Assembly (NCBI GenBank): GCA_903843705.1
Contig: CAIMQW010000176.1
Coordinates: 1-45,931 of the forward strand
From: an uncultured Holophagaceae bacterium
GTDB lineage: Bacteria > Acidobacteriota > Holophagae > Holophagales > Holophagaceae
Reading direction: 5' to 3'
DNA length: 45,931 nucleotides
Part shown: positions 27,262 to 35,203 of the stretch, piece by piece
Numbering within the stretch: position 1 is the stretch's first letter
How the letters are laid out: every line of letters begins with the position of its first letter
Notes under the pieces: generated by a model
Database searches by the model: none
Told to the model about the DNA's origin: nothing
The model's input: only the letters and a program-made list of their open reading frames with translations
Translations under genes and position numbers: made by a program

Positions 27262-29340
27262 ATGTTCCCGCTGCTTCGCTGCCTGCTTCGCCTGCTCATC
27301 CTCGCCGCTCCGGCCTTCGCGGCCGAGAAGCGGGCCTTTCAGATCGAGGACCTCTACCGGCTGAAGGGCGTCCAGCACCTGGCCCTGAGCCCGGACGGGT
27401 CCAGGCTGGCCTTCGAGGTGTCCAGCCAGGATCTGAGGGCCTCCAAGCGGGATACCCAGCTCTGGGTGCTGGAAACCGCGACCGGAGCCACCAAGCAGCT
27501 CACCTTCTCCGGCAAGACCGATACCCTGCCGCTGTGGTCGAAGGATGGCAAGACCCTCCACTTCCTGTCCACCCGCGAAGGCGGCAGCCAGCTCTGGGCT
27601 CTGGACGCCAGCGGCGGCGAGGCCCGCAAGGTCACGGACTTCGAGCCAGGGGTCGGTGCGCCGAAGCTGCGGCCCGGTGGCGGCGTAGTCTTCGAAGCCT
27701 CGGTGTTCCCCGAAGCCATGGCGGATGGCGCGAAGCACCGGGACCTCCGCGCCAAGCTAGAGAAGGGACCGGTGCAGGCCCACCTCGCCGACGCGCTGCT
27801 CTACCGGCACTGGACCGAGTGGCGGGACTTCCAATACTCGCACCTGTTCAGCCGCACCGCCGAGGGCAAGGTGGAGGCCCTCACGGCCGGCAAGCAGGAC
27901 TACCCGGGCTTCTGGCAGACCTGGGATCTGAGTCCCGACGGCAAGGAGATCTGTGTCACCACCAACACCGATCCCGTGCCTGCCCGCAGCACCAACAACG
28001 ACCTCTTCCTCATCGCCCTCGACGGCGACCGCACCCCCCGCCGCATCACCGGCGACAACCCGGCCGCCGACAGCGACCCTATATACTCGCCCGATGGACG
28101 CTTCATCGCCTACAAGATGCAGGCCAAGCTTGGCCATGAGTCTGACCGCTTCCGCCTGGCGCTCTATGACCGCGCCAAGGGCACCCGGAAGGTGCTCACG
28201 GAAGCCATCGACAACTGGGTGGACGCCTTCCATTGGTCCGCCGACAGCACGGCCCTCTGGTTCACGGTGGAGGAGAAGGGCCGCTGGCCCCTGTTCCGCG
28301 CCGACGTTGCCTCGGGCAAGTGCGTGCGTATGCTCGAGGGCCTGAGCATCAAGGAGTTCGCGGTGAGTCCGGACCAGAAGACGGTCTTCCTCACCAAGAC
28401 CCGCGTAGGCGAGCCCGTGGAGATCTGGCGCCACACCTTCGCTGCGGGCGAGACCAAGCGCCTCACGGACTTCAACCAGGCCCTGGCCACGGAGGTGGAC
28501 TTTCGTCCCGCCGAGGAGCAGTGGGTGAAGGGCGCCGATGGCAAGGCCATCCATGTCTTCCTGGTGAAGCCCCACGGTTTCGATCCCGCGAAGAAGTATC
28601 CGCTCATCCTGAACGTCCACGGCGGCCCGCAGATGATGTGGTCGGACACCCTGCGGGGCGACTGGCAGGTCTATCCCGGCGCAGGCTACATCGTCGCTTT
28701 CCCGAATCCGCATGGCTCCACGGGCTACGGGCAGGCCTTCACGGATGCCATCAGCGGTGACTGGGACGGCAAGGTGATGACCGACGTGGAGAAGGTGGCG
28801 GACCACCTCGCAGTTCTGCCCTACGTGGACAAGGACCGCATGGGCGCCATGGGCTGGAGCTGGGGCGGCTACGCCATGATGTGGCTGGAGGGCCGGACCA
28901 CCCGCTTCAAGGCCCTGGCGGCCATGATGGGCGTCTACGACCTGCGCTCCATGCACGGCGCCACCGAGGAGCTGTGGTTCCCGGAGCACGACCTTACGGG
29001 CACCCCGTGGGACAAGGCCCAGGCCTACGAACGCATGAACCCCAGCAGCCAGGTGGGGGCCTTCAAGACGCCCTGCCTGGTCATCACCGGCGAGCGGGAC
29101 TACCGCGTGCCCTACACCCAGAGCCTGCAGTTCTTCACGGGCCTCCAGGAGAGGGGAGTGCCCAGCCGCCTCATCGTCTTCAAGAACGACGGCCACTGGC
29201 CTGACACCCTGAAGTCCATGCCCGTCTACTACAACGCCCACCTGGAGTGGTTCCAGAAATACCTGGGCGGTGAGCCCGCCCCGTGGAAGACCGAAGACCT
29301 GATTCGGAATCAGGTCTTCGCGACTCCTGCTAAGAAATAA
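27262..29340 (+). CDS. Exported S9-family peptidase (prolyl oligopeptidase type)
   Basis: The 692-residue protein has a signal peptide (about 1-20, ending AAPAFAAE), a seven-bladed TolB/PD40-like propeller (repeated SPDG-x-LAF motifs, about 40-400) and an alpha/beta-hydrolase domain. The catalytic triad is S533 in GWSWGGY, D613 in GERDYRVPY and H645 in NDGHWP. This is the dipeptidyl or acylaminoacyl peptidase arrangement acting on short peptides, here likely in the periplasm. GGAGG precedes the ATG. The last 15 codons contain a perfect 29-base palindrome (29292-29320), an odd feature within coding DNA. It diverges from the nucleotidase gene across 58 bases. Confidence 0.94.
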   Translation: MFPLLRCLLRLLILAAPAFAAEKRAFQIEDLYRLKGVQHLALSPDGSRLAFEVSSQDLRASKRDTQLWVLETATGATKQLTFSGKTDTLPLWSKDGKTLHFLSTREGGSQLWALDASGGEARKVTDFEPGVGAPKLRPGGGVVFEASVFPEAMADGAKHRDLRAKLEKGPVQAHLADALLYRHWTEWRDFQYSHLFSRTAEGKVEALTAGKQDYPGFWQTWDLSPDGKEICVTTNTDPVPARSTNNDLFLIALDGDRTPRRITGDNPAADSDPIYSPDGRFIAYKMQAKLGHESDRFRLALYDRAKGTRKVLTEAIDNWVDAFHWSADSTALWFTVEEKGRWPLFRADVASGKCVRMLEGLSIKEFAVSPDQKTVFLTKTRVGEPVEIWRHTFAAGETKRLTDFNQALATEVDFRPAEEQWVKGADGKAIHVFLVKPHGFDPAKKYPLILNVHGGPQMMWSDTLRGDWQVYPGAGYIVAFPNPHGSTGYGQAFTDAISGDWDGKVMTDVEKVADHLAVLPYVDKDRMGAMGWSWGGYAMMWLEGRTTRFKALAAMMGVYDLRSMHGATEELWFPEHDLTGTPWDKAQAYERMNPSSQVGAFKTPCLVITGERDYRVPYTQSLQFFTGLQERGVPSRLIVFKNDGHWPDTLKSMPVYYNAHLEWFQKYLGGEPAPWKTEDLIRNQVFATPAKK

Positions 29341-29657
29341 TTTCGGACAAATAACCACCGAGTCCGGCGCCGCGATCTCCCTGTTTTCTGGGTGGCGTCG
29401 GACTTCATCCCCCTGGGGACCCGGGGGGTCCTCCAGGGCGGCATGATCGGGGCGCCGACAACATGGCTGGCACCCAAACCGGCGCACCGATCGTCACCAT
29501 CCAGGGCCCGCCCGCCCAGCGCTTCGTGAGGCCCCTGGTCTAGCGCACCGTGCACTAGCAGAGCTGGCCCCGGGGGCGGCAGGCCGCGCCCGGGGCCGGG
29601 CCGTGTAACCTAGGGGGAAGCCCTCTCTGTCGGGAGGCTTTTCGCTCCTTGGGACCC
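29341..29657. other. Hairpin-rich intergenic region
   Basis: No gene is convincing here. Three strong inverted repeats are present: AGTCCGGCGCC with GGCGTCGGACT (29361-29371 and 29394-29404, one mismatch); CCCTGGGGACC with GGTCCTCCAGGG (29411-29421 and 29427-29438, one bulge); and a 14-bp stem with one mismatch and a 4-base loop (29566-29579 with 29584-29597). A weaker AAGCC/GGGAGGCTT hairpin followed by TTTT lies at about 29618-29643, just before purU. None is a textbook terminator except perhaps the last. The density suggests a structured RNA or a repeat remnant. Confidence 0.5.
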
Positions 29658-30512
29658 ATGTCCAAGCCCACCGCCATTCTCCTAATCTCCTGCCCGGACC
29701 AGCGGGGCATCGTGGCCCGCCTGTCGAATTTTGTCTTCGAGCGAGGCGGCAACATCGTGGACTCGGACCACCACTCGGACCTTCAGGCCGGCCGCTTCCT
29801 GGGGCGCATCGAGTGGGAAGAGGAGGCCGACGCTGAAGGCCGGGTGGCGCTCCGGCGAGAGCTGGCGGCCGTGGCTGACCCCATGGGCGGCCGCTGGGAG
29901 CTGCACTTCTCGGACCTGGTGCCGCGCATCGCCCTCTGGTGCAGCCGCCAGGAGCACTGCCTGCTGGACCTGCTCTGGCGCCATCAGGCCGGGGAGCTGG
30001 GGGCCGAGATCGCGTGCGTGGTCAGCAACCATGACCACCTGCGCCGGCACGTGGAGCCTCTGGGCATCCCCTTCCACGTTTTCCCCATCACCGCCGCCAC
30101 CAAGGCCGACCAGGAGCAGCGGCAGCTGGAGCTGCTGCGCCGGGTGCGGGTGGACCTGGTGATCCTGGCGAAGTACATGCAGGTGCTCAGCGGGGACTTC
30201 CTGCGGGCCTTCCCGGACGTGATCAACATCCACCACAGCTTCCTGCCCGCCTTCGCCGGGGCCCATCCCTACCACCAGGCCCATGCCCGCGGTGTGAAGA
30301 TCATCGGCGCCTCCGCGCACTTCGTCACTGAGGACCTGGATGCGGGCCCCATCATCGAGCAGGATGTCGTCCGCGTCAGCCACCGCGACACCGCCGAGGA
30401 CTTGGTGCGCAAGGGCCGGGACATGGAGCGCCTAGCTCTGGCCCGGGCCGTGCGCCTGCACCTGAACCACCGGGTGATCACCTACGCCAACAAGACCGTG
30501 GTGTTCGAGTAG
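29658..30512 (+). CDS. purU: Formyltetrahydrofolate deformylase
   Basis: PurU hydrolyses 10-formyltetrahydrofolate to tetrahydrofolate and formate, supplying formate and balancing one-carbon pools. The 284-residue protein has an N-terminal ACT domain (about 1-85: LLISCPDQRGIVARLSNFVFE). The formyltransferase-like catalytic domain follows, with VVSNHDHL, NIHHSFLPAF and TEDLDAGPII, which carry the Asn, His and Asp of the active site. Length is normal. The ATG at 29658 gives MSKPTAIL; a TTG three codons earlier is in frame. The amidohydrolase gene follows after three bases, so the two are one operon linking one-carbon and purine metabolism. Confidence 0.96.
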   Translation: MSKPTAILLISCPDQRGIVARLSNFVFERGGNIVDSDHHSDLQAGRFLGRIEWEEEADAEGRVALRRELAAVADPMGGRWELHFSDLVPRIALWCSRQEHCLLDLLWRHQAGELGAEIACVVSNHDHLRRHVEPLGIPFHVFPITAATKADQEQRQLELLRRVRVDLVILAKYMQVLSGDFLRAFPDVINIHHSFLPAFAGAHPYHQAHARGVKIIGASAHFVTEDLDAGPIIEQDVVRVSHRDTAEDLVRKGRDMERLALARAVRLHLNHRVITYANKTVVFE

Positions 30513-30515
30513 GCC

Positions 30516-31922
30516 ATGTCCGAGTCCGGCGGCCGCACCCTCCTGCTCCGTGACGCCACCTGCGTGGCCACCATGGACGATGCAGGTCGGGAACTCCCCG
30601 GCGCTTCCGTGTTCATCCGGGGCAACCGCATCGAGGCCATCGGCCCCGCCGAAGCCCTGCCTCCTACCGCGGACGACGTCATCGACGCCCGGGGGCATCT
30701 GGTGCTGCCGGGCTTCGTGAACACGCACCACCACATGTTCCAGTCGCTGACGCGGGCCATCCCGGCGGTGCAGGACGCGGAGCTGTTCACCTGGCTCCGC
30801 GGCCTCTATCCCATCTGGGCGGGGCTCACCCCGGAGATGCTCCGCGTGTCCACCCAGGTGGCCATGGCTGAGCTGCTGCTGTCCGGCTGCACCACCACCA
30901 GCGATCACCTATACCTGTTCCCCAACGGCTGCCGCCTCGACGACAGCATTGACGGCGCGCGGGTGGCGGGCATGCGCTTCACCGCCACCCGCGGGGCCAT
31001 GAGCGTGGGCCAGAGCGCCGGCGGCCTGCCGCCGGACTCGGTAGTGGAGCGCGAAGCCGACATCCTCGCCGACATGGACCGCCTGATCGCGCGCTACCAC
31101 GACCCCGCGCCTGGCTCCATGCTGCAGCTCGCGCTGGCACCCTGCTCGCCCTTCTCTGTGAGCCGCGAGCTCATGCGGGACACGGCCCTGCTTGCGCGGC
31201 AGCGCGGCGTGCGGCTGCACACGCACCTGGCCGAGAACGACCACGACGTGGCCTACTCGCGGGAGAAGTTCGGCTGCACCCCGGCGCAATATGCGGAGGA
31301 ACTGGGCTGGGTGGGCGCGGATGTGTGGCATGCCCACTGCGTGAAGCTCGATGCGTCAGGCCAGGCCTGCTTTGCCGCCACGGGTACCGGCGTCGCCCAC
31401 TGTCCCTCCTCGAACATGCGCCTCGCCTCGGGCATCGCCCCGGTGCGCGCCATGCTTGATGCAGGTGTGCCCGTGGGCCTCGGCGTGGACGGCAGCGCCA
31501 GCAACGATGCCGCGCACATGGTGGGCGAGGCGCGCATGGCCATGCTGCTGCAGCGGGTGGGCATCGCCGCCGAGCCCTACGGCTGCGACCGGGGACCGGG
31601 GGCCATGACCGTGCGGGATACGCTCCGGCTCGCCACCCGGGGCGGCGCCCGCGTCTTGGGTCGCAGCGACATCGGGAAGCTGGCACCGGGGCTATGCGCG
31701 GACCTGGCCCTCTTCGACCTCGACGCCCTGGGCTTCGCCGGCGGCGCGGTCCACGATCCCGTGGGAGCGCTGCTGCTCTGCGCCCCCGCCCCGGCGGCCT
31801 TCACCATCGTGGATGGCGTGGTCCGTGTCCGGCAGGGCCGCCTGGTGGCCTTCGAGCTGGAGCCGGTCCGGCGGCGCCACAACGAGCTGGCGGCCGCGCT
31901 GGTGGCGGGCTCCAGCAGGTAA
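30516..31922 (+). CDS. Amidohydrolase, 8-oxoguanine deaminase-like
   Basis: The 468-residue enzyme is a COG0402-type metal-dependent deaminase. Metal ligands and catalytic groups appear in order: HTHHHMF (about residues 71-77), LHTHLAEND (about 235-243), WHAHCVKL (about 270-277), HCPSSNMRLASGIAPV and GVDGSASND. The last blocks, with SSNMRLASGIAP and DGSASND, fit 8-oxoguanine deaminases better than guanine deaminases or AtzB. Such enzymes convert 8-oxoguanine to urate. It begins three bases after the purU stop. Substrate assignment among triazine, guanine and 8-oxoguanine is probable rather than certain. The gene ends at the TAA of a TAATGGG that recurs twice downstream. Confidence 0.88.
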   Translation: MSESGGRTLLLRDATCVATMDDAGRELPGASVFIRGNRIEAIGPAEALPPTADDVIDARGHLVLPGFVNTHHHMFQSLTRAIPAVQDAELFTWLRGLYPIWAGLTPEMLRVSTQVAMAELLLSGCTTTSDHLYLFPNGCRLDDSIDGARVAGMRFTATRGAMSVGQSAGGLPPDSVVEREADILADMDRLIARYHDPAPGSMLQLALAPCSPFSVSRELMRDTALLARQRGVRLHTHLAENDHDVAYSREKFGCTPAQYAEELGWVGADVWHAHCVKLDASGQACFAATGTGVAHCPSSNMRLASGIAPVRAMLDAGVPVGLGVDGSASNDAAHMVGEARMAMLLQRVGIAAEPYGCDRGPGAMTVRDTLRLATRGGARVLGRSDIGKLAPGLCADLALFDLDALGFAGGAVHDPVGALLLCAPAPAAFTIVDGVVRVRQGRLVAFELEPVRRRHNELAAALVAGSSR

Positions 31923-32050
31923 TGGGACCTCCCCAAGTGCTTGTTGGCCCCCCCCCCCCCAAGCGCTGGGGGGATACCCATTAATGGGTAATCAATCAAG
32001 CGTATTTCACTTGGGTGCAGATTTTTATCTAATGGGCTACGGGAGTAGCC
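31923..32050 (+). promoter_or_regulatory. AT-richer leader with C13 tract and 16-bp palindrome
   Basis: The segment contains 13 consecutive C residues (31948-31960) in the loop of an imperfect hairpin (31931-31943 with 31960-31971). A perfect palindrome TACCCATTAATGGGTA follows at 31975-31990. TAATGGG occurs three times (31920-31926, 31982-31988, 32030-32036). Bases 31975-32034 are clearly richer in A and T than the surroundings and may hold a promoter for the small gene at 32051, but no clean -35/-10 pair is present. Confidence 0.5.
32035..32050 (+). promoter_or_regulatory. Hairpin displaying an RBS before a small ORF
   Basis: GGCTAC (32035-32040) pairs perfectly with GTAGCC (32045-32050) around GGGA. 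The Shine-Dalgarno-like GGGAG begins in the loop and the ATG follows the stem immediately. This puts ribosome access under the control of the stem. Confidence 0.6.
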
Positions 32051-32245
32051 ATGTTGTTTCAGCCGCAAGGTAGTGTCTACCTTTACCCTGGCCGCCTGGT
32101 GGCGCAGACCGGCGGCCCCCCCCTGGTCATGGACCTCCATCGCCGGCTCTACACCCCGGTGGAGGTGGAGTTCATCATTCCGGATGACGAGACCCAGGGT
32201 CAGAAGCTGCGCACCGCGGGGTTCAACGCCCACTCGAGCCGCTGA
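32051..32245 (+). CDS. Small hypothetical protein (64 aa)
   Basis: I do not recognise this short protein. It reads LFQPQGSVYLYPGRLVAQTG at the N-terminus, then a middle with VVEVEFIIPDDE-like beta character and a polar C-terminal end (TAGFNAHSSR). There is no signal peptide or membrane segment. From about codon 14 the third positions are strongly G or C like real genes here, while the first 13 codons are AT-richer, like the leader before it. The GGGAG in the hairpin loop directly before the ATG is a plausible ribosome-binding site. It ends four bases before the convergent barrel-like gene. It could be a complete small gene or the remnant of a longer one. Confidence 0.5.
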   Translation: MLFQPQGSVYLYPGRLVAQTGGPPLVMDLHRRLYTPVEVEFIIPDDETQGQKLRTAGFNAHSSR

Positions 32246-32249
32246 GGGC

Positions 32250-32780
32250 TCAGAACCTCAGGGTGGCGCTGATCATGAGTCCCGTGGCCGTGAGGTTCTT
32301 CTGCACGGGGCTCCACAGGCCGCGGGCCTCAACGCCCAGCCGGGGCGAGAGCTGGTAGCCAAGGCCGCCACCGAGGCCCAGGCGGGTGGCGGTCTGGGTA
32401 GAGGGGCTGGTGCCGGTGGCGCTCACCCGCCACTGCTGGCCACCCACGGAACCGACGAGGTAGGGACCGTGGTCGGGGTCATCGTTGGGGAACCACAGGG
32501 CGTCCAGCATGAGATCCACGGACGTCACTGAGGTCTTGGTGCCGGGCAGTCCTGCGGTGCTGCCCTGGGGGATGTACTGCAGCCCGAGCAGGGGGCGCAG
32601 CACCAGCCCGCCGCTGTGGGGGATGTCGACGAAGACGGCGGCACCGAGGCCCACCTGGTTGTTGGTCAGGTCCTTCAGGTCGCCCATGGGGAGCAGGCCA
32701 TGGACGCGGGCGCCGAGGACGGCATCCTGGCCCGAGAGGCTGAGCGCCGCGGTGACCAGCAGGACTGCAATTGGCTTCAT
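32250..32780 (-). CDS. Small outer-membrane-barrel-like protein
   Basis: The 176-residue product has a signal peptide (about 1-18, ending LSLSGQ) and alternating strand-like segments (VGLGAAVFVDI, LVLRPLLGLQYI, GLGGGLGYQLSPRLGVEARGLWS). It ends in SATLRF, the terminal Phe expected of a BAM-inserted barrel. Its size and pattern fit the eight-stranded OmpA-N/OmpW-like kind, but I cannot name a family. The ATG at 32778-32780 lies one base after the kdsC stop, so it shares the kdsC transcript. That pairing of KDO synthesis and an outer-membrane protein suggests an envelope role. Confidence 0.78.
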   Translation of the reverse strand: MKPIAVLLVTAALSLSGQDAVLGARVHGLLPMGDLKDLTNNQVGLGAAVFVDIPHSGGLVLRPLLGLQYIPQGSTAGLPGTKTSVTSVDLMLDALWFPNDDPDHGPYLVGSVGGQQWRVSATGTSPSTQTATRLGLGGGLGYQLSPRLGVEARGLWSPVQKNLTATGLMISATLRF

Positions 32781-32781
32781 C

Positions 32782-33306
32782 TCAGCCCCCGTACTTGCCC
32801 ACGGTGTCGGCCCAGCGGCCCTGGGCCTTGAGTATCCGCTCGGCCACCAGCCGCAGCAGCCCGAGGCCACCCGGCACCTCGGTCACCCAGTGGCAGACGT
32901 CCTTCACTTCGGGGGCAGCGTCCGAGGGGCAGCAGGCCAACCCCACTCGGGAGAGCAGGGGCAGGTCCGGCAGGTCATCGCCTAGGTGCGCCACCTGGTC
33001 ATAGGCCAGGCCATATTTCGCGCAGAGCTGCTCCAGCACCGGCAGCTTGTCCAGGTGCCCGGCGAAGCAGTCCACCACCCCGAGGTCTTCGGCCCGGTAC
33101 CGCGTGGCCGCGGCGTCCAGGCCAGAGATGAAGGCCACGGGAATGCCCGCCCGCTGCAGCCACTTGGTGGCCGCGCCGTCGCGCACATGGAAGGCCTTCG
33201 TGTGGCCCGGTTCCCGGCCATAGGTCAGGGCGCCCGTGGTGAGCACGCCGTCGATGTCGGTGCAGAGCAGGCGGATCTTGGCAGCGCGCAGGTCCAGGTC
33301 GTCCAC
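32782..33306 (-). CDS. kdsC: 3-deoxy-D-manno-octulosonate 8-phosphate phosphatase
   Basis: KdsC dephosphorylates KDO-8-phosphate in lipopolysaccharide core synthesis. The 174-residue protein is a capless HAD of the C0 type. Motif I is TDIDGVLT (D17, D19), FHVRDGAATKWL matches the KdsC block after it, and motif IV is GDDLPDLPLL (D110, D111). Size matches the tetrameric KdsC family. No kdsA, kdsB or kdsD is adjacent. The gene is followed after one base by the barrel-like gene. N-acylneuraminate phosphatase is the nearest alternative, but the motif spacing favours KdsC. Confidence 0.93.
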   Translation of the reverse strand: MDDLDLRAAKIRLLCTDIDGVLTTGALTYGREPGHTKAFHVRDGAATKWLQRAGIPVAFISGLDAAATRYRAEDLGVVDCFAGHLDKLPVLEQLCAKYGLAYDQVAHLGDDLPDLPLLSRVGLACCPSDAAPEVKDVCHWVTEVPGGLGLLRLVAERILKAQGRWADTVGKYGG

Positions 33307-33458
33307 GGGAGTCTCCTTTACCAGCCTACCAACTCTGCCCGTCGGGCATGACCTCCGTCACGTTCCTCCCCTGAATTGCCAGTCCAATGGAAAGCTCGGC
33401 AGCTTGATGCTCCAATGGGTATACAGTTCCTTAGGGACGGTTGGCGGTTTTTTTGGGC

Positions 33459-33490
33459 TTGACAATAGTCAAAACTGAATGAACATAGTC
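33459..33490 (+). promoter_or_regulatory. Promoter and operator candidate of the arsR-type gene
   Basis: A consensus -35 TTGACA (33459-33464) is the left half of an inverted repeat TTGAC-AATA-GTCAA (33459-33472). A weak -10 (AACATA, 33482-33487) lies 17 bases further on. ATAGTC occurs twice (33465-33470 and 33485-33490). An operator overlapping the -35 box fits repression by the regulator encoded next. Confidence 0.65.
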
Positions 33491-33506
33491 GCATGGAGTT
33501 GATTCC

Positions 33507-33836
33507 GTGAATCACCAGCTCAGCAATCCCATGATCGACGAAGTCAGTGGCCTCTTCAGCGCGCTGGGGGACGCCTCCCGCCTGAAGATCCTGCGGTCCC
33601 TGCTCGACTCGAAGGAGCCGCTCAGCCAGGGGGCTGTGGCAGAGTCCGCCGGGCTCTCTCAGGCCAATGCCTCCAAGCACCTGGCCTGCCTGGTGCGGGT
33701 GGGCCTAGTGAGCCGGGAGCCCGAAGGCAACGCCGTCTATTTCGCCCCCGTCATGCCCCTGGTGGGGGACCTCTGCGAGCTGGTCTGCGGTCATGTGAGT
33801 GACCGGGCGCGGGTGATCTACAAAGCTTTGAAGTAA
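33507..33836 (+). CDS. ArsR/SmtB-family repressor with CxxxC pair
   Basis: The 109-residue winged-helix regulator has the ArsR core: ALGDASRLKILRSLL (about 19-33), a recognition helix SQANASKHLACL (51-62) and a beta wing (EPEGNAVYF). Cysteines are C61 at the end of the recognition helix and C90 and C94 in the last helix (CELVC). ArsR proteins sense metals, arsenicals or reactive sulfur through Cys; the placement here differs from BigR/SqrR (one Cys in helix 2, one near the end), so the inducer is not fixed. The start is GTG at 33507 with GGAG eight bases before it; an ATG at 33531 is in frame. It heads the operon that ends with a rhodanese gene. Confidence 0.9.
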   Translation: MNHQLSNPMIDEVSGLFSALGDASRLKILRSLLDSKEPLSQGAVAESAGLSQANASKHLACLVRVGLVSREPEGNAVYFAPVMPLVGDLCELVCGHVSDRARVIYKALK

Positions 33837-33841
33837 GAAAG

Positions 33842-33868
33842 ACCGCGGGCCTCGGCCCCGGTTTTTTT
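33842..33868 (+). terminator. Terminator between the repressor and the pump operon
   Basis: ACCGCGGGCC pairs with GGCCCCGGT (one bulged C, small loop) and is followed by seven T residues (33862-33868). It lies five bases after the repressor stop and 18 bases before the ATG of the next gene, leaving only room for AGGAG. It would reduce read-through from the repressor promoter into the pump genes. Confidence 0.85.
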
Positions 33869-33886
33869 ATCCAGGAGTATTCCTTT

Positions 33887-35203
33887 ATGAGTATTAAAAG
33901 AATATCGACTCTGGTGGGACTGCTGGCGGCCGGCGCGACCTTCGGCATGGCCCAGGAACCCCTGACCGTGGCCCAACTCATCCGGAAGGCCTGGACGGAC
34001 CAGGCGGGGCTGCGGGCAGGCCAGGCCATGGTGGAGACTCGGCAGGCGGAAGCCGAGGGCTTCCGGGATCTCCGCCTGCCCTCCCTCACGCTGAATGCCT
34101 ACGGGATCCGCACCAACGAGCCCATGATGGCCTTCGGCATCAAGCTGAACCAGGCCCGCATCGGGGCCGCTGACTTCAACCCGCTTACCCTCAACCACCC
34201 GGACGCCGTCGGCGCCTACGGCGGCTCGGCGGTGGTGCAGCAGCCCCTCTACACCGGTGGCCGCCTGACTGCCGCGAAGCGCGCGGGGGAGTACATGGCC
34301 CAGGCTGAGCTGGCCAGCCAGGAGCGCCGCAAGCAGGAGACGGCGCAGCTGGTCGTGGAGGCCTACTTCGGCACCCAGGTGGCGGAGCAGGCCCTGAAGT
34401 GGGTGGACGATACCCGCGCCTGGATCCAGGGCATGGAGGACTTCGTCGGGGCCCGGGTTGGGCAGGGGCTCATGCTTGAATCGGAGCTGCAGCGCCTCAA
34501 GGCCTTCCACGCCCAGGCGGATGCCCAGAAGGCCGAGGTTATCAAGCAGGTACGCTCGGCCCGGTCGGGTCTGGGCCTCCTGACGGGCACCGGTCCTGTG
34601 GAGGGTCAGCTGGCCACCTCTCTGGAGCCCACGGCTCCCACCGCGACGCAGGGTGCGCCCCTCCGCGGGGACCTGGTCGCCGCGGACCTGCAGGCCAAGG
34701 CCGCCGGGGAAGGCGCCAAGGCCGCCAGGGGCAGCCTCCTCCCGGAGGTCGGCCTCGAACTGGGCGCGGGCACGCTGCACCACTCCTGGTCCGAAAAGGG
34801 AAACTGGACCTGGGCTGGGGTCGGCGTGAAGTGGAAGGTCTTCTCCGCCCCCGACGCGGCCAAGGCCAAGGCCGCGCGAGCCCAGGAGCGGGCTGCCATC
34901 GAGATGCGCAACTTCAAGCAGCAGCAAGCCGAGCACGAAGTCCGCGTGGCCAGGGAGTCCGTGATCGCCGCGCAGGCCAAGCACGCTGCGGCCAAGGAAG
35001 CCCTGGCCGCCGCCGAGGAATCCAAGCGCCTGCGGGAGGCCCGGCACCGCGAGGGCCTCGCACCCCTCATCGAGGTGCTCGATGCGGAAGCCGCCATCCA
35101 GGGCGCCCGCACCCTCATCCTCCAAAGTCTGTTCGACCTTCGCGTCAGTCGCGCCGGCCTTGATCTGGCCACGGGTAATTCCATTGAAGGAGTGAATCCA
35201 TGA
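33887..35203 (+). CDS. TolC-family outer-membrane channel (second set)
   Basis: The 438-residue protein has a signal peptide (about 1-22, ending FGMAQ) and the duplicated helical pattern of outer-membrane efflux proteins. Features include LTVAQLIRKAWTDQAGLRAG at the N-terminus, VVQQPLYTGGRLTAAKRAGEY in the first strand-helix turn, Ala/Glu/Lys-rich coiled coils, and HREGLAPLIEVLDAEAAIQG near the end. AGGAG lies nine bases before the ATG. Its stop overlaps the adaptor's ATG by four bases. It would form the exit duct of the pump encoded downstream. Confidence 0.93.
   Translation: MSIKRISTLVGLLAAGATFGMAQEPLTVAQLIRKAWTDQAGLRAGQAMVETRQAEAEGFRDLRLPSLTLNAYGIRTNEPMMAFGIKLNQARIGAADFNPLTLNHPDAVGAYGGSAVVQQPLYTGGRLTAAKRAGEYMAQAELASQERRKQETAQLVVEAYFGTQVAEQALKWVDDTRAWIQGMEDFVGARVGQGLMLESELQRLKAFHAQADAQKAEVIKQVRSARSGLGLLTGTGPVEGQLATSLEPTAPTATQGAPLRGDLVAADLQAKAAGEGAKAARGSLLPEVGLELGAGTLHHSWSEKGNWTWAGVGVKWKVFSAPDAAKAKAARAQERAAIEMRNFKQQQAEHEVRVARESVIAAQAKHAAAKEALAAAEESKRLREARHREGLAPLIEVLDAEAAIQGARTLILQSLFDLRVSRAGLDLATGNSIEGVNP

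Noticed and set aside
27757..29487. Minus-strand frame opposite the S9 peptidase
   Set aside because: Antisense shadow; the peptidase triad is complete on the plus strand.
29310..29555. Minus-strand frame of 81 codons in the hairpin-rich gap
   Set aside because: It overlaps hairpins and the end of the peptidase gene, has no ribosome-binding site and no recognisable motif.
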